From the NCBI GenBank assembly GCA_964019165.1, contig OZ025278.1:9612028-9676027 (forward strand): a stretch of DNA of 64,000 bases, in the 5' to 3' direction. Below are positions 31,809 through 45,253 of the stretch, piece by piece. This DNA is from Mastigias papua (lineage: Eukaryota; Cnidaria; Scyphozoa; Rhizostomeae; Mastigiidae). Each line of letters starts with the position of its first letter. Position 1 is the stretch's first letter. Under the pieces are notes generated by a model. That model searched no databases. It saw nothing but the letters and a program-made list of their open reading frames with translations, and was not told where the DNA came from. The translations under genes were made by a program, and so were the position numbers.

Positions 31809-33464
31809 GCTAAGTAATAGCTAACTGATCATTTGGCAGCACAGAATATGACCAGTGAAGTGCACAATGGTCTGTGGTGGCAGTGCACTTTTTTCATAAG
31901 TTGAATGAGTTCAAGATCATATAAGGACTTAATCGTATAAAAAATAGCAAGCTTTTGACCGAAGAAATTGCCTAGACGACACAGAGCCCAGACAGAAAGC
32001 TTTGGCGGCCCAGGAGGTACATTTAGACAGTGCTGGACACTTTCAGGCAAGGGGTACAGAGGGAGGTGGTTGTCCCGTAAGAATTCTCAAAAGCAGTAGA
32101 ATTTTCATGTTGTAGTTTCTAAGAGGTTTTCTTAGAGCTTTACCCCATGGCTTCATGCAAGCTCCAGAGGTTTGGCTGGTCCCACCTCCCCATTCCAGTA
32201 AACAGTGTTTTACCTATCATTGCATTTATCTGTTCAGACATTTAGATTATGCTTGGGATACTTTGAATGAACTACAGTCTTATCCTATGGGGCCATAGAT
32301 GTTACATTTGCCGACTTTTGTAAGATAGATTAGCCGATTATTCATATTTGAGTTCCTACAATTATTGTATTGTATGCTAAAATGCTTACTAGTCTACTTC
32401 AGGGGGGCATTTCCCCCCCCCTGGCTCCCCCCAATTCCGCTACTGGTCTTTTGCACACAGTACTGCTTTATGCATGGCTTGTAGAAGGAAGCAGAGCATC
32501 ATCAAATGAACACAGGAGCACTAGATCATTAGTAGTTCCTATTTGTGTGTCTTGCATCTTGGCACCAAGATTTACTATTTCATTGGTTTGATCTCCATTG
32601 CGTTTCTTTTCATAAATGCTCTCAAGTCATTTCTTTATGCCTACCATAAACTTACCTACCCACGATACATACATTAACTTTTTATTATAGGCGTAGCTGT
32701 AGTAAACTTTTACCGAGATTATTCTTAGCTCTTTAGCTCTTTTACCCTAAAATTATGCATATTCCTATGCTTTTATTTCTATTTAATTTAAGGTAAAGCA
32801 TATATCCCTTACTGATAACTGTACTTGCAGTGCTGACAAAGTTTACCCTGTATAAATATTTCTCTAAGTATGCTTATAAACTTTTTATCAACAGTCAGCT
32901 CAATTTCTATTCCATGATAAATCCTATTAAGTTATTGTTTGCATTTACTTCATAAATTTGCAATGCAATGTTTTAATTTATTCATTCATTAGGGTTCAAA
33001 ATGTGTAAAATCGCAATAAATTTGGATTGAATATCAACTTTGGCAATTCTGAAACTTTTTCTTTGTATTGCAAAATAGGGTTTTATTCTGCTTGGCATTA
33101 TGCTTAGTCTTTCTCTAATTTTACCCTAATTATACCGATGGTCGTTATGCTTTTAGTAAAAAATTAGCTTACCTTATGAAACTTGTACATGATTATCGTA
33201 ACAGACTTACAGGAACATCTGTTGCAATCTTGTTAAGAAAATTGATAAATTATGTCTTTGTATTATACCGAATATCTCTTCTGCACTCACAGTCCTTATG
33301 CAAAAGTAATGCTGCTTGCCAGAAATTCCAAACAAAATCTCTCTCAAGTTCTGAATAGAAAGCCAACTATAAGATGAATTTTTTAATGAATTATGACAAC
33401 AAATGATCTCTTCCATTCATTATAGAAACTAGGATAATTTTTAATAAGTTACGCTAATTTCGGT

Positions 33465-34349
33465 CTATTTTGAAGACGAATTTACAGCTGTACCTGCCTC
33501 CGCATATTTTGGTGGGGGTCGTGTCTCACGACCTTTTGAGTAGGATGACAGCAACTCTCGTAATGTTGACTCCATTGCAGTTCGCTTCTTCTTATATTCC
33601 TCATGAATAAGTTCAGTTTGAGACAATTTAACTTCTAATTCTTTTAGTGCTATGGCAGCCGTATCGTGTCTTCGCCGAGCATTGTAATAAGCTTGTTCCA
33701 TTTCTTGAAATTTCTCTTCAATTTCTCTGGCTGCCTGAACCTGCTTCTGCTCACGCACCTGTTTTAGTTGGAACTCTTTGCTTTGATGTTCAACTTGAAC
33801 TCGTATTTGATCTTCCTTTCGAGCAAGTTCAGCATATTTGCCCTCGCGTCTCTCGATTTTCTCTTCCAACTCAGCAACTTTACTCCTGCCAGCGGCTAGC
33901 TTTTGCTTTGCAGTGAAATAGCTGGTTTTAATGTTACGAACTTCCTCTTCTGTTCTCTTTAATTGTTCTTCAGGTACTTGAGTAATGCTTTTGTTCCATT
34001 CACCCAACCTTGATAGATGGCCCTGACGGTCTTCCAATCTCCCTGTTGAATATTTTAAGCTCTCTGTTTTCTTTCGCAATGTTTCCTCCTTTTCGCCCGA
34101 CAACATCGTCAACTCTGACATTTTGATAAACGATGCATGAGCTCTCCTTTTTGCGTCATTTTTTTGCTCGATCAGAGTTTTCTCTTTCTCTTGTAACTTT
34201 TTAATATCTTCAGCCATGACAATCATTTTCTCTTTGATAGCAGAAAACCCGGCTTTTACGCCTCTGTCGATATGTGCTGCGGTAGACATGTTTTCCCTTC
34301 TTCGCGCTTCTTTGATATTTTCCCTGCCCACCTTTGTCAGCCAAAGCAC
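33465..34349 (-). CDS. Coiled-coil protein, tropomyosin-like heptad pattern (tentative)
   Basis: An intronless frame of 294 codons, almost wholly Glu/Lys/Arg/Gln-rich with Leu, Ile, Met and Ala at heptad positions, hence a long coiled coil from about residue 30 to 275. The start is uncertain: Met1 (34349) or Met21 (34289, MSTAAHIDRGVKAGFSAIKE) would give 294 or 274 residues, close to the 284 of tropomyosin. SAIKEKM near the start and a C-terminal LKELEVKLSQTELIHEEYKK recall tropomyosin's layout. Identity is low, and coiled coils converge, so any filament-binding role is only a guess. No membrane segment or signal peptide. The C-terminal 20 residues are Pro/Ser-rich. Confidence 0.6.
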   Translation of the reverse strand: MLWLTKVGRENIKEARRRENMSTAAHIDRGVKAGFSAIKEKMIVMAEDIKKLQEKEKTLIEQKNDAKRRAHASFIKMSELTMLSGEKEETLRKKTESLKYSTGRLEDRQGHLSRLGEWNKSITQVPEEQLKRTEEEVRNIKTSYFTAKQKLAAGRSKVAELEEKIERREGKYAELARKEDQIRVQVEHQSKEFQLKQVREQKQVQAAREIEEKFQEMEQAYYNARRRHDTAAIALKELEVKLSQTELIHEEYKKKRTAMESTLRELLSSYSKGRETRPPPKYAEAGTAVNSSSK

Positions 34350-37300
34350 GAATGGATTCTTAGGACATCATCTCTTAAGGACAGGCAGGAGTACGTCTAA
34401 CCAATTGCCCTGCTGTGATTATTCCGCACAACCATAATCATCGCACAAAAATCTTATTGGATCATAACTACATGTTCAGCCATCGGCCGTTAGCCGCACT
34501 CTTGATTTCGATTGGGATTTCCGTTTATAATCGAAGATGAGCAGCTGTTTTCAGTATACACGAATACATGAAAGCCATCTAATCTGTTTTCAATAGATAT
34601 CAAAATACCAAAGAATTTCAACCGTTGGCTACATTGGATGTCACTGATACACGATGTGTCTACCGCCTATGATTATTTTGCTATCGCACTCCACCCAAAG
34701 ACTGCCATGCTTCTCTCGCCGTTGAATCGATGGAACAAAGACATCGATTCTACTCTCTGGTCTGTCTCCCACTTTGCCTTCAATAACCAGATACCTTGAA
34801 AATAACTGTAGTAAGAGGGACTTAGGGATCAACAATACTAGAGAGTAAACGGGGTCTTGCCTTTTCAATAACTGAAGCATGATCCATTGGGACAAGGGAT
34901 TTCTGGCTTAGCTGGGATTCATGCAATACAAAAGAAGTATTGAAGCATAAAAGTTGAGTATTTTCGCATGAATCTTCATGAAACTACTCGTGGTTGTAAA
35001 CAATTTCATGCTTTACGAAACGATTACCCTCCTTCAAAGCCATTAGGATCTAACATACGATTATATATGTCTAATTCGATGGACATCCCTGCCACAGGGT
35101 ACTATAAACATTTTAAGCTTGAATACCAACCCTTCTATGAAAAACTACATGGATTATGCATACGCGGTTTTTATCAGAAAATGGTTTATAGGAAAGCAGT
35201 ACTTGACTACTTCAAAAGTTAGGAAAGTTCAGTACTGGATTAATAAGTTTCAGTATTGAAATCATGAAAAAGTTAAGAAAGTTTCAGTACTGGGCAAGAA
35301 AAACTTTCTTCATCAGAAAAAACTCATCCATTCATGCAAATTTCACTGAAAAGACTTGAACTGGTGTCCTAATTCTCAATTGCTGGTAGTGATAAGAGTA
35401 TTTGTCTTTTGATGTTTCTTGCCTTCCACATGTAACGTCCATATAAAAATGATTGTTATAAAAATACGTTTACTCTGTGAAGCAGTTTTTTCCCTCTCTC
35501 TAGATTATCATGATTATGGTAAACCTTTGATGTTTTCAAAAGAGAGCACTCATATTAGTTCTTTAATCCAAATACACATTTCTTGAGAGAAACTGATTTA
35601 ATGTTCAACATGGTTGGCCTAGAAGTAGCATGACAATGTTCAAGGGTGGGACAAGAAGCAAGAAATTTCATTCGAAGCATATTTAACAGCACTTTGACAA
35701 TATAGTAGGCCTGGTTTTGTTGATACTTGAAGTTTCAACTAACCAATAACTGGGATAAAGTTAGCTTTAGTTAGGTTGGCAATATTACGACACCATATAG
35801 ATTAGGTTATATTGCGATTCGATTGGTCGTGGCCTTCACGCGATACTCTAATTTTTCTCTATTATAAATAATAACTTCGGTAAAAGTAAAAGTTTAGAAA
35901 GTTTTCATGCGTTGTTTATTATTTATAGACACAAATCTTCAATTTACCTACAGAATACACGATTTTTTAATAGGAAACCTAGCTCAGGGCCTAGTATTAA
36001 AAGCTTTTTAAGTTTCTGGCCACATTTTACTTTTAAATATTTCTTAATTTACTGACAGAAATTGTAGTGAAAACGATAGCAAAACATAAAAAATGTTGTC
36101 TTTTGTAGTGCCTATAAGGCTTTTTGACTTTTAAGCACATAAGATATACTGTAGTTGACACTTTACTATCTGTGGGGCAAATGTGTTTCCGAAACTTTCA
36201 AAGATGGAACAGAGAATTTTACAGTTTGTTAGCTCGTTCCTTGAAGTTCTACAAGTTTCCTAAATTTGAGGGTGCCTAGCACTAGATTCCTTATAGACTG
36301 CTTTCTTATAAAAAAAGCATTGTAGATGTTAAACCTTGTTGATCATGTTTGATCATGTAATATACCATTAGGGTGTAGGTCGTTCTTGTTCAAGTTTGGT
36401 GGCTGCAGCCAGTGGGCTATGGCCGTCGCATTGTGTTGGCAACAGCGCGATCAATCATCTAAAAATCTTTCAGAGCAAAGAAAAAGATCATTCGACTTAG
36501 TGAAACACAATAGTCTTTCTTTGCATTTAGTGCATGCAATCTTCTTTTGTTTTGTTATGGTTTCCTCATAAAGGTTTCAAATTATAAGCATCTGGCTGTT
36601 TACATTACAGTCGTAACTAGTCTGCCATTAGTACCATCTCGTAAAGACAAAACACTGTTACCTTCTTACCAAATACTTAAAGGTACTGTTTAGGCCCTAT
36701 TGAAAACAAGGAAACAGGTGTTATATAATTAATTCCCATCTTTATTCATGCGTTTGGCTTTCAAATCAATTTGCAACAATGCCATAAATGTTAATCTCCT
36801 CAAAAACACGATCTTTCACAAAAGGACATTCTTTTACTCCATACGACCAGCCTAATGCCATTGATTTCGTCTATTTCCACATCACATTGTATACTGAATA
36901 GGAAAACTTACGGTATCTTCGTATGTTTATATGTTAATGATGGTCTTTGGTTCTAACTGTTGTTATCAATATTCACAAGTGTTATTGGGCATACGATACT
37001 TTCTGATTGTAACAAAACAAGCGCAATTCGGTAGGACCTTAATTCTAGTATTGAATCTGTGCTAACAGTGACATCTTTTCTCCTCTCTTTGCAAGCATTC
37101 GTCCAGGAACTTGTTAGATAGGCACTAGCTCCAATTAGAGATATGACCAGTATCATTCTTGCTTTTTAACATATATAGATTGACCAAGAGTAAATGGGAA
37201 TCTCTTAAGTTATTGATTTACTACTCTTGTATTATCTAAGTTGGCTAACTTCTGTATTTACTAAAGGTCCCCTTATTTTATGGACTCATGAGTAACGGAA

Positions 37301-39398
37301 CTTTGCCACAAGTAAATACGGAGTTGGTGAATGATCTAATTTACTTCATTTTGTACAACAGTACACAATTAACTGGCAAATAACTTTCCATCTAAGCTAA
37401 TATTGACGATAGCTTGACGATTAGTTACGTACTAGGCTGCCATTTAAAATGGGACAGGCAAGCCTGTAGATAATCTTGGAGATCTTGATTACCTATACGC
37501 AAAAGCAGGTGACACCTTCGCTAGAAAAATGACACGCGCTACGCCCTGTAAGCTAGTCAACAGTAAAGATACCACTACTCTCAGGTGCGGAGCCGGGCAT
37601 GAAAAGGAAGGTTACAAAACCTAGCAATGTACCCAAATCGCACACACAGTAGCCACCCCTTTTATATTAAGCGTCGGAAAGTACAAGGTCATCAAAACAA
37701 AGCCACTAATACATTCACTCCTACTGATTATCTTGCACTATATTTGTTGTTTTGTAGAAGGTTTTATGTGAAAACATAGTTTGATTCTAAACCCACCCTA
37801 TGTTACAGGCAAATAGACCTCCAGCACAAATATTGAAAGGGTTCTTATAAGTAAATGGGAGCATTGTAAGGGGATAGGGGAACGCACTCAACATGGTTAA
37901 TTGATTTCCTCTATAAGCGGTGCGGCTTTCCTTATTCATTCCTATTGCTTTTGCACTGAATTGTTCTTTCTTGTACTGATTTCTACTCTGCAAGATGTCG
38001 AATACTAGCAACAATGCAAAAGCTAGACCAAATACTAGCACACCATGCTCGCCTATGTGGCACAATTACCCGGATTGTAATTCGAGCTGGAAGAAGGAGG
38101 CAAGAATCTTATCATTGTGTGCAGTGATGATATCAAAAACCAAGCATAGGAATTTTGCTTCAACATTCGAAACAGAAAAAGTTCCATGGGTTATTTAAAC
38201 TACACGGAGAGTTTTTTCAGAAGGAATTCCATCCATAGCCTAACAATTGACAAAGTTAAATAGGTGGAAAATCATAATAACTAAAACATGCATGATCATA
38301 CGGGTGAAATTTGCATTTGTTGCACTGTGGACACACACCTCGAATGCAAGCAAAATATGCTTTCCGAAAAAGGTAAAATGTCATTGATGCCAAAACAAAT
38401 TTAATGGCAAAGTGAGCGCTTTCATACAAAGGCACTGTCTTTGTCAAGAAATATGCTAGAGATCATAGAAGCTTAGCAAAAAGACTAAATACTTCACTTT
38501 TAGTGAGAAGTTGATAAATGAAAGGATTCTACAGGATAGTGTGCAGCCAGGACTGTAGAACAGGTGAGGACCGGGGACTAAGTCCTTTGTCTACGTCTCG
38601 AAGAGGAGCTGGCCCCTCCCCCCCCCCCCAGTGGCGTTTCGAAAGACTTTTGAGTGGAGTATACCCAAAGAAGTTTACGAATAGGTTTGAACAAGGCGCC
38701 ATATTTACCAACAGGGCACCACAATTACCTACAAGCCATAATTGTTTTTGCCGACGAGCCGTACAATTACCGAGGACTCCTGCAAAACTAGGGGTGTTAC
38801 AGCCCTACACCCCTACTACGCTGTAAGTTCCTGCTGATCCTTTTTCTTTCTTCTGCTTACTGTTGGTGTGCTAGATCATATACTAGAATTCGGTCCTAGT
38901 GGACTACAACTCCTCTTCTCTTTACTACAATCATATTGATCTACCTATTTACAATCAAAGTTGGGTGTAATGAAGTCTCGAACACTAAAAAGGGTTGAGT
39001 TTCATGAAAGTTTAATTCTGGATGCGTCCTTGACACAAGTATAGCCCCCCTTTTGCAAAATTTAGCTGTACATAATAATGTGAAGCATATCCATTAAATA
39101 TTTATTAATTAAAAGGCCGGCAAAGTCAGAAGAGCAGGAATTATCGCTTTGAGCTTCATCATTTCATAAGTGAAACTGTCATTAACTTTTCATGTTGCTT
39201 TGACATGCCAAGTTTCTAAAACTCGTACGAATTCTCTCAAGAGCTCAAGGAGTTTCAATCTTTTGAATGAAAAATGATCAGTCTAGAAGAAACTTGGTTA
39301 CAAAAGCCGAAATTTTAAGAAATTTGAGATCTAAATTGCTCCAATTTTATAAAGCTGGTCAACTGCATATACAAGAGATTGAATATTTAAAGTGCATG
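34350..39398. other. Gene-poor stretch
   Basis: About 5 kb in which I find no gene I can support. A short - strand frame at 34641-34895 has a mixed, protein-like composition but no recognised motif. A copy of a dispersed repeat lies at 35158-35340, and a run of 12 C at 38617-38630. Confidence 0.5.
35158..35340. repeat. Dispersed repeat, copy 2
   Basis: GCATACGCGGTTTTTATCAG, GACTACTTCAAAAGTTAGGA and CATGAAAAAGTTAAGAAAGT align with the two modules at 156-220 and 475-545. The AAAGTTAAGAAAGTT...GTACTGG core is itself repeated here. Confidence 0.6.
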
Positions 39399-39645
39399 CC
39401 GTAAATCCTCGAGTTAGCCCCCTGGGGGCTTATTCATTTTGATGCTTTTTGGGTGGGGGCTTATTTGAGGGGGGCTTATAAAATTATTTGACAAATATCG
39501 TATAAAAAGCTCATTGCCAAAGCTCCTTTTCTCCATACTATTACAAGAATAGTCTATATTTAAGCATTAGTCTTTATTACAGTCTTCATCATCACCTAGG
39601 GTGGGGGCTTATTCGAGGGAGGGGCTAATTCGAGGATTTATGGTA
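39399..39645 (-). mobile_element. MITE family A, copy 1 (TIR CCRTAAATCCTCGARTTAGCCCC)
   Basis: About 247 bp with 23-bp terminal inverted repeats. The left end CCGTAAATCCTCGAGTTAGC is mirrored at the right by GCTAATTCGAGGATTTATGG. Subterminal GGGGGCTTATTCGAGG-type motifs are repeated. A reverse-oriented relative lies in the LDAH intron at 55160-55429. No coding capacity. Confidence 0.85.
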
Positions 39646-41493
39646 ATCGCATGCTGCTCCTTCCCCAGAGGCACAAGATTCAAGTAACGGGGTTTCTTTT
39701 GCGATATATAGTTTTTAAGCGAATGGCAACGTGCAAATGTCACCCCATTTTGAATTAAAGAAACCGTCAAGCAGCTCTCAGACTCTACAGTGCCCGAAAA
39801 GTTAATAAACGTTAGCCTTAGCCCTCTCAATAAGGTTTTCATAACAAAATACTTGCAAAATGCATCTCAGTACCAGGCTTCAGAGAAAAAGGTTGTTTGG
39901 TTTTTTCCTTAGCGGAGGATTTGCCTTTGTGGGAAGCAGGCTTTACTTACTGATTTTAAGAAAGTGCAACAGAACAGGTGTTTTCTGAAAATGTTCCAAA
40001 TCGAAAATTCTTTCTGGGTCGCCCTTGTTGAAAACGCAATGGCACAAAACTACTGGCTGTTTGGCGGAGCACAAGGGGAAAATTTCCAGGATCACACTCA
40101 TATCCTACAAACAAATGCTTTTTATTGTAATATAATTCAAATTCTCACACAATTCATTTTTATTTCCAGACAGACTTTCAAAAATAAAGCAAAATCAGGG
40201 CTTTACATTTGTTTGGTCAACTGGATAGAATGGTAAATGTTTGTGGATTTTATAAAAAACGCAGGTTTACTTTATCCTACAAATATGTAACTGCAAAAAA
40301 GTACAGTGCGTCAGACAAGTATAGGTGTTGAACTGAAAGCCAGCTTTACAAATATTTTACAAAAACCGTCCGTTTGTTGACACTCTCTTCTATTTCGGAC
40401 AGAAGAGTATATGTAAGAGTAGCAGCCCTGCATACAAGGGCGGCTCTAGCACAGTTTTTGGGGGATATAGAAAAAAAGATTTGATTCGCCACGCCCTTTT
40501 GGTGTCCAGGCCACGTCCTTACACAAGGAGAATTGTTTTCAAAGATAGGGAACATCATAACGTTTGTTAATATTAATGACTAAAGCATAAATCGTATCCA
40601 GTTGGAACAAAGGTGATTATGAAATGGAAGAAAAGAAAGAATAGGGGTCCCTGGGGGAAAAATTTTGATAACGCCGTTTAGATCTTAGGAAAACGCCCTT
40701 TCTAAATATACAGATATGCCCATTTTGGAGAGAAACTGACAAATGAAACCTCATGCGAGAAACTGCAGTACTACTATAGTTTCTTGAACGAATATCAATG
40801 ACTTTATCAAAAGGAAGTGTAGTTTTATACTATTTTTGGAATAATCTAGCTTATCAGTTTTACACAGTGTATGGGAGGGGGTATGTATCCTTCTTATACA
40901 CCCCGTTGCTCTTTTAAAAGTCTTCTCTGTGCATTTTTACAGGTGCACGTTAGAAATCCCGGATAGAAGTCTTTGGAGCTTTCAGTCTGAGTCTTGCTTA
41001 GTTTTTGAAGCTGTATTACCGAACTACACACTTTTGATAAGAATATAGTGGTTATGAATATTTCTTTATGGCAAGAAACAAGCCCGAGTTTCATTTATCA
41101 GGTCTGGGAGTTATTATGGCTACAGTGCGACTCATGAACTCTTCGGGGAGCGTCCGTTATACTACAGAATAGGCCCTTTTTAGGGGGTCATTCAAAAAGT
41201 ACATAACAGTAAGGGTGGGTGGGTATGTGCCAATTCTGTGACAAACAGTTATGAAAAACATAAGGGGAGGGATACCAAATTACTTTTGTTACGTAACACC
41301 AAAAGTTAGTGCAATGTTATTACTTTTCCACTTGTTGACGAATGCTTTCGAAAAGTACTTAAATAAAGAAAGAGTTTATGGCCTTATAAAGCGTGAAGCT
41401 CACTTTATCCCCAATCACTCTTAAATTTCACATTTGCACTTACAAAGAACATTTAATAATCATTAAATAAATCTTTTGCAAAATTTATTTCAG
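39646..41493. other. Gene-free stretch
   Basis: No coding sequence or clear repeat structure that I can support. Confidence 0.45.
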
Positions 41494-41650
41494 TACTTCA
41501 CATTAGAGGACTGAGAAATTTGACAGAAAATTGTGAGTTTGTTGTTGAAGCACTGGACATTATTGAATCATTAATCGATTTTGGAAATGGATCAAGAGCT
41601 GGAGAATACCAATACCATGACATGGATGTGAAAGAGAGGAAACTGGAAAA
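41494..41650 (+). CDS. Possible orphan exon, unknown protein
   Basis: Preceded by a good acceptor (TTTATTTCAG) and followed by a donor (AAAA|GTAAAG). The frame between is open and protein-like: LHIRGLRNLTENCEFVVEAL, then a stretch ending AGEYQYHDMDVKERKLEK. I do not recognise it and find no partner exon nearby. It may be a piece of a decayed gene or a chance frame. Confidence 0.3.
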
Positions 41651-43226
41651 GTAAAGGAATTGAAGAAACAAAGAGCATTTACTAATTTTGCTCGAAAATC
41701 GTTTTGTATGCACATTTAAGAAAAAATGGCATTTAGAATACACATAAATTGTATCTATGGTGTGAATGCAAATAAAATTTGATATTCCGCCATTAATTGG
41801 CAAAAAAGATGATTTGATAACCCAATAAAGCAAAGCTAAGAAATTTCACATCCCCCCAAAAATCCTTCCACCCCTGTACCTAGAATTGAAATAACAGCTC
41901 CCTTAAGAACAACCTTGGCCTTAAAATCAAACAAATTAAAAAATACTGAGGCTCTGTGAAAAATTAAGGCGTTCTTCTAAAAAAGTGTGTGACATAGCGG
42001 ATTACTGAATGGAGCAGTTATTTACCGACAAAAGGCAGGATTTATCTACAAATCGATAAAACTTTGGGGGATTTCGCACCCAAACACCCACCGGTATATC
42101 CATCTCTGCATGCAAACCATAGACTGAATTGTGATGCAAGCCTGGTTTATAAGCCTAAAAGTTTGATCTCCCTTATCACCGTACGGTCAAGCTGTTCTTC
42201 CGGTGAATATTGGAACATGTTTTGTAGGCCTATTGATTTTCTTTAAAATCCTTTTTAGATTATCACGTACTTAACTCATAGAGGCGATTGCACAAGCATG
42301 AACAACGAGTGCTCATATACAACTACATGCAGAAAAGACCTATTAGATATCACGTAGAAACGACCCCCAATTATGCAAATAAGCACTGAGTGTGCTGTCT
42401 GTAGCAAGAAATAGCTACTGTTTGAAGTCACAACATGAATCTGACAAAAAAGGATTGTATATTATAGGAAAGCAATTATACATATGGAAATCAGAAACTA
42501 CCACACATTTACCGTCCGTCGTCATTCTTGCCAGGTGAGCTCTTGAAGTTTTGCTTTGCTGACGAATATCTACGAACATCTGCAGCTGTAGCTATAAGTA
42601 CCTTAGGGCCTCGTAAACAATCACTGTTTATCAATCTAGTGAGTTCTGTCCTGTGAAATAGTATGGGAAATTAGGCACAATATTAGTTAGTAAATAATGA
42701 ACTAGGGGCAAGAGTCACACTGATCTGTTTAGTTTGTTGTAAACCATTGAAGTTCTGCTGATTCCACCGGAGAAAAAGCTCAAGTCTTGCTTTATGGTTT
42801 TTTATTTCAAAGATAAGAAACTTGCATAGACCTTTACGGCATGAAATCTCAGACAAGTTCACGGTTGGTACCCAAGTTAGGGAGCTAAGCATAGACAATC
42901 AACAAAGTGCATTTTACGTACTCACCCCTATTTGATAATTGTTGAATTTTCCCAACCCCCACGTGTGTACTCCAGCCCCCTATAAGAAAAATCGAAAATG
43001 TTTCGAATGAAATTGAGTTTCTCCTCGAATGCTGCTTTCTTTAATTTGGAAACTGGCCAATTAGCTGAATAATAATCAACAGTGTATGAAAGTAAGTGTT
43101 ACACTTGCTTCTCAAAATACCATAGTTTCTATTTTCCACCCCTTCCCCCCCCCCTCCACCCCCAACTATTAGCTTTAGCAGTGTGATATGAACTGCAACA
43201 GTCTAAAATTATGGCTGCTAGCTCAA
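41651..43226. other. Gene-free stretch
   Basis: No supported coding sequence. Polypyrimidine and C-rich runs appear near 43136-43160. Confidence 0.45.
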
Positions 43227-43397
43227 GAAGCCCAGTCCTTTCAATGAGTAACTTTGACGCGTGCTGCCAATCGCGCGAGTGGGATCGTTTGCGCGCGCTT
43301 GTCAATAAAGCTGGCGCGAGCGACAAATCCAGCGCGTGAACTGAGCGGAGCGCGTACCTGCACGCTCGCGCGCATCTCATTGAAAGGCCTGGAAGCC
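43227..43397. mobile_element. CpG-rich 159-bp MITE with 16-bp TIRs and 6-bp target duplication
   Basis: The element is 43233-43391. Ends CAGTCCTTTCAATGAG and CTCATTGAAAGGCCTG are inverted repeats with one mismatch. GAAGCC flanks it on both sides (43227-43232, 43392-43397). The inside is dense in CpG and GCGC (GCGCGCTTG, CTGGCGCGAGCG, CACGCTCGCGCGC) within an otherwise CpG-poor region. Non-autonomous. The superfamily is uncertain. Confidence 0.85.
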
Positions 43398-45253
43398 ACA
43401 ATCACAATGAGCTATTGTTTGCTAATAAAGGGGTCCTGGAGCTATTTTTTGCCACAAAAGAGTCCAATAAGTGGTCATAGCAAAGTTCCAACAACCTTTT
43501 CTTAGCATCAGATGCAGTCTGGCCCAGGTGCCAAAATGGTGATCACCCCTGATATTGCATGAATATGCGCCTTCCTTCATTAGTTTTTGCTAATAATTTT
43601 CCTGCCACAGTTTGAAGTAGACCAAATTACCTTGCTAGCTACCCTTCAACTATGATCCCAGCCTGCCCTTGCTTGGCACTCCTGCTATAAGTAATTTCTG
43701 AGAAAACTGTTGTTATGGAAAATTAACATGAGTACAAAGAGTTCAATTAACATGAAAGAGTTCATTCATGAATTTTAAGTGGTGAGATGCACACAGAGGA
43801 ATAATGCAGTATCATGAGATGGAAAACAATATTTACATACCTAAAGAAAGTACAATGAGAAACAAAGGGTGTAAACATGCACCTCAAAATGTAATAAACA
43901 ATATTTTCCAATTCACATATAGCATATACTGTAGCATGTGAAGTCGTATTTATAACGTCAACATGAATATTGTCCACAAAACTCTATCTGGTGCAATGTA
44001 AAATAGCCCACAGGTTTTCATTCTAAGTATAATTAAATGTAGCTGAAGATATGCCATAACAAATATACTACACATGTTCAATGTTCTATAGAGGTTATGA
44101 ACATCTCAGCTTACTTAAGTGGTGTAATGCCTTTTCAGCTATAATACAGTGATCTACAGTGACACTTGCCTAAATTGGATTCGCAAATGTTAGATATTTC
44201 ACAAGTTGGAAAAAACTGCGCAGTTCTGGTCCCCTTGGTATAAATCCTGCACTCTTTCTCTGTGTAAGTCAAATTTTACAAGTTAGATTTTTGTACAAGT
44301 TAGAGCATTTTTGAAATCTGGCTGTAACATAGCATGATATAAGTCGAATTTTGATCATGATTTCAATAGCAAAAGCTAAAAATGTTTGAGCCAATGAGCT
44401 TCATACTCTGAAATAGTGTAGGAGCCAATTTGAGCTCATAGAGGACATTTTAATCTTGCAGAAATGCAGCAGTTGTGGTCAAAAGACTCCCAAGCTGTAA
44501 TAAGTGTACTTTGAATTGGTTATTCTCCCCTCATCCCCTAATATGACAAGCACTACCAAGCCAAATGATAAATTTGATATTGAAATCATCAGGGGTCAAA
44601 CTTTTCCCATTTGCCTCTGGTACCATACAAACTCTCGAAGCATCTGGACTTCCTTTGCAATACTCAGACTTCACATAAGTCAGACTACTTTGTCTGTGTT
44701 CCAAAGTGATCCAACTTACGCGAGTTTTGCCTGTACTTTGTACAGAGCGAAATTGTCTAAATTGGAAAAGTGCAATAGCTAAACATGGGCTTTTCTAATG
44801 GTCTATTGATTATGCAGCTACCTACCTATATGATCACAGAACTCCTTGTTAAAAGCATTGTATTTGTCTCCATTTCATAATGAATATTGAATCTTTTTAT
44901 GAATAATCCTGAAAGTTAGCAGACATGTTCAGCCTGAACACTGTGGGGACTTAATGAAATGTTAAGCAGATGTCCAAAAATGGCATTATCATATAAGAAA
45001 TATCACAAAAAGAGTGCTATCAAGCAAGTAAAATGATGTACATTGTTATATCAATGATATATAGAGACTAACATAATATCTAATAGAAAACACAATTGGA
45101 GGGTAATTTATGACATATTAACATCTCACAGTACATGGCACTATTTCACTATTCTGTTTTACTTTTCCATGATTATATGGACTGATAGCATTCCATTTAC
45201 TGCCAGAAATGAGCCCCTATAACAGCATGACTCTTACCTGTTGCAAGAGGTCT
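43398..45253. other. Gene-free stretch downstream of SETD3
   Basis: AT-rich, no coding sequence recognised. The part near 45253 is the 3' flank of the SETD3 gene. Confidence 0.5.

Larger units (their letters stand above)
29412..33464. other. Gene-poor stretch with simple repeats
   Basis: About 4 kb without a supported gene. It contains a TTA-rich run at 29819-29880, a 49-bp tandem duplication at 30963-31061, a 17-18-bp minisatellite at 31702-31808 and a C-rich/G-rich hairpin at 32401-32434. Confidence 0.55.

Noticed and set aside
44140..44770. Pogo/Tigger-like MITE suggested by repeated AAGTCAGAC motifs and similar motifs at 51305-51360
   Set aside because: I could not find matching inverted ends or a TA duplication.
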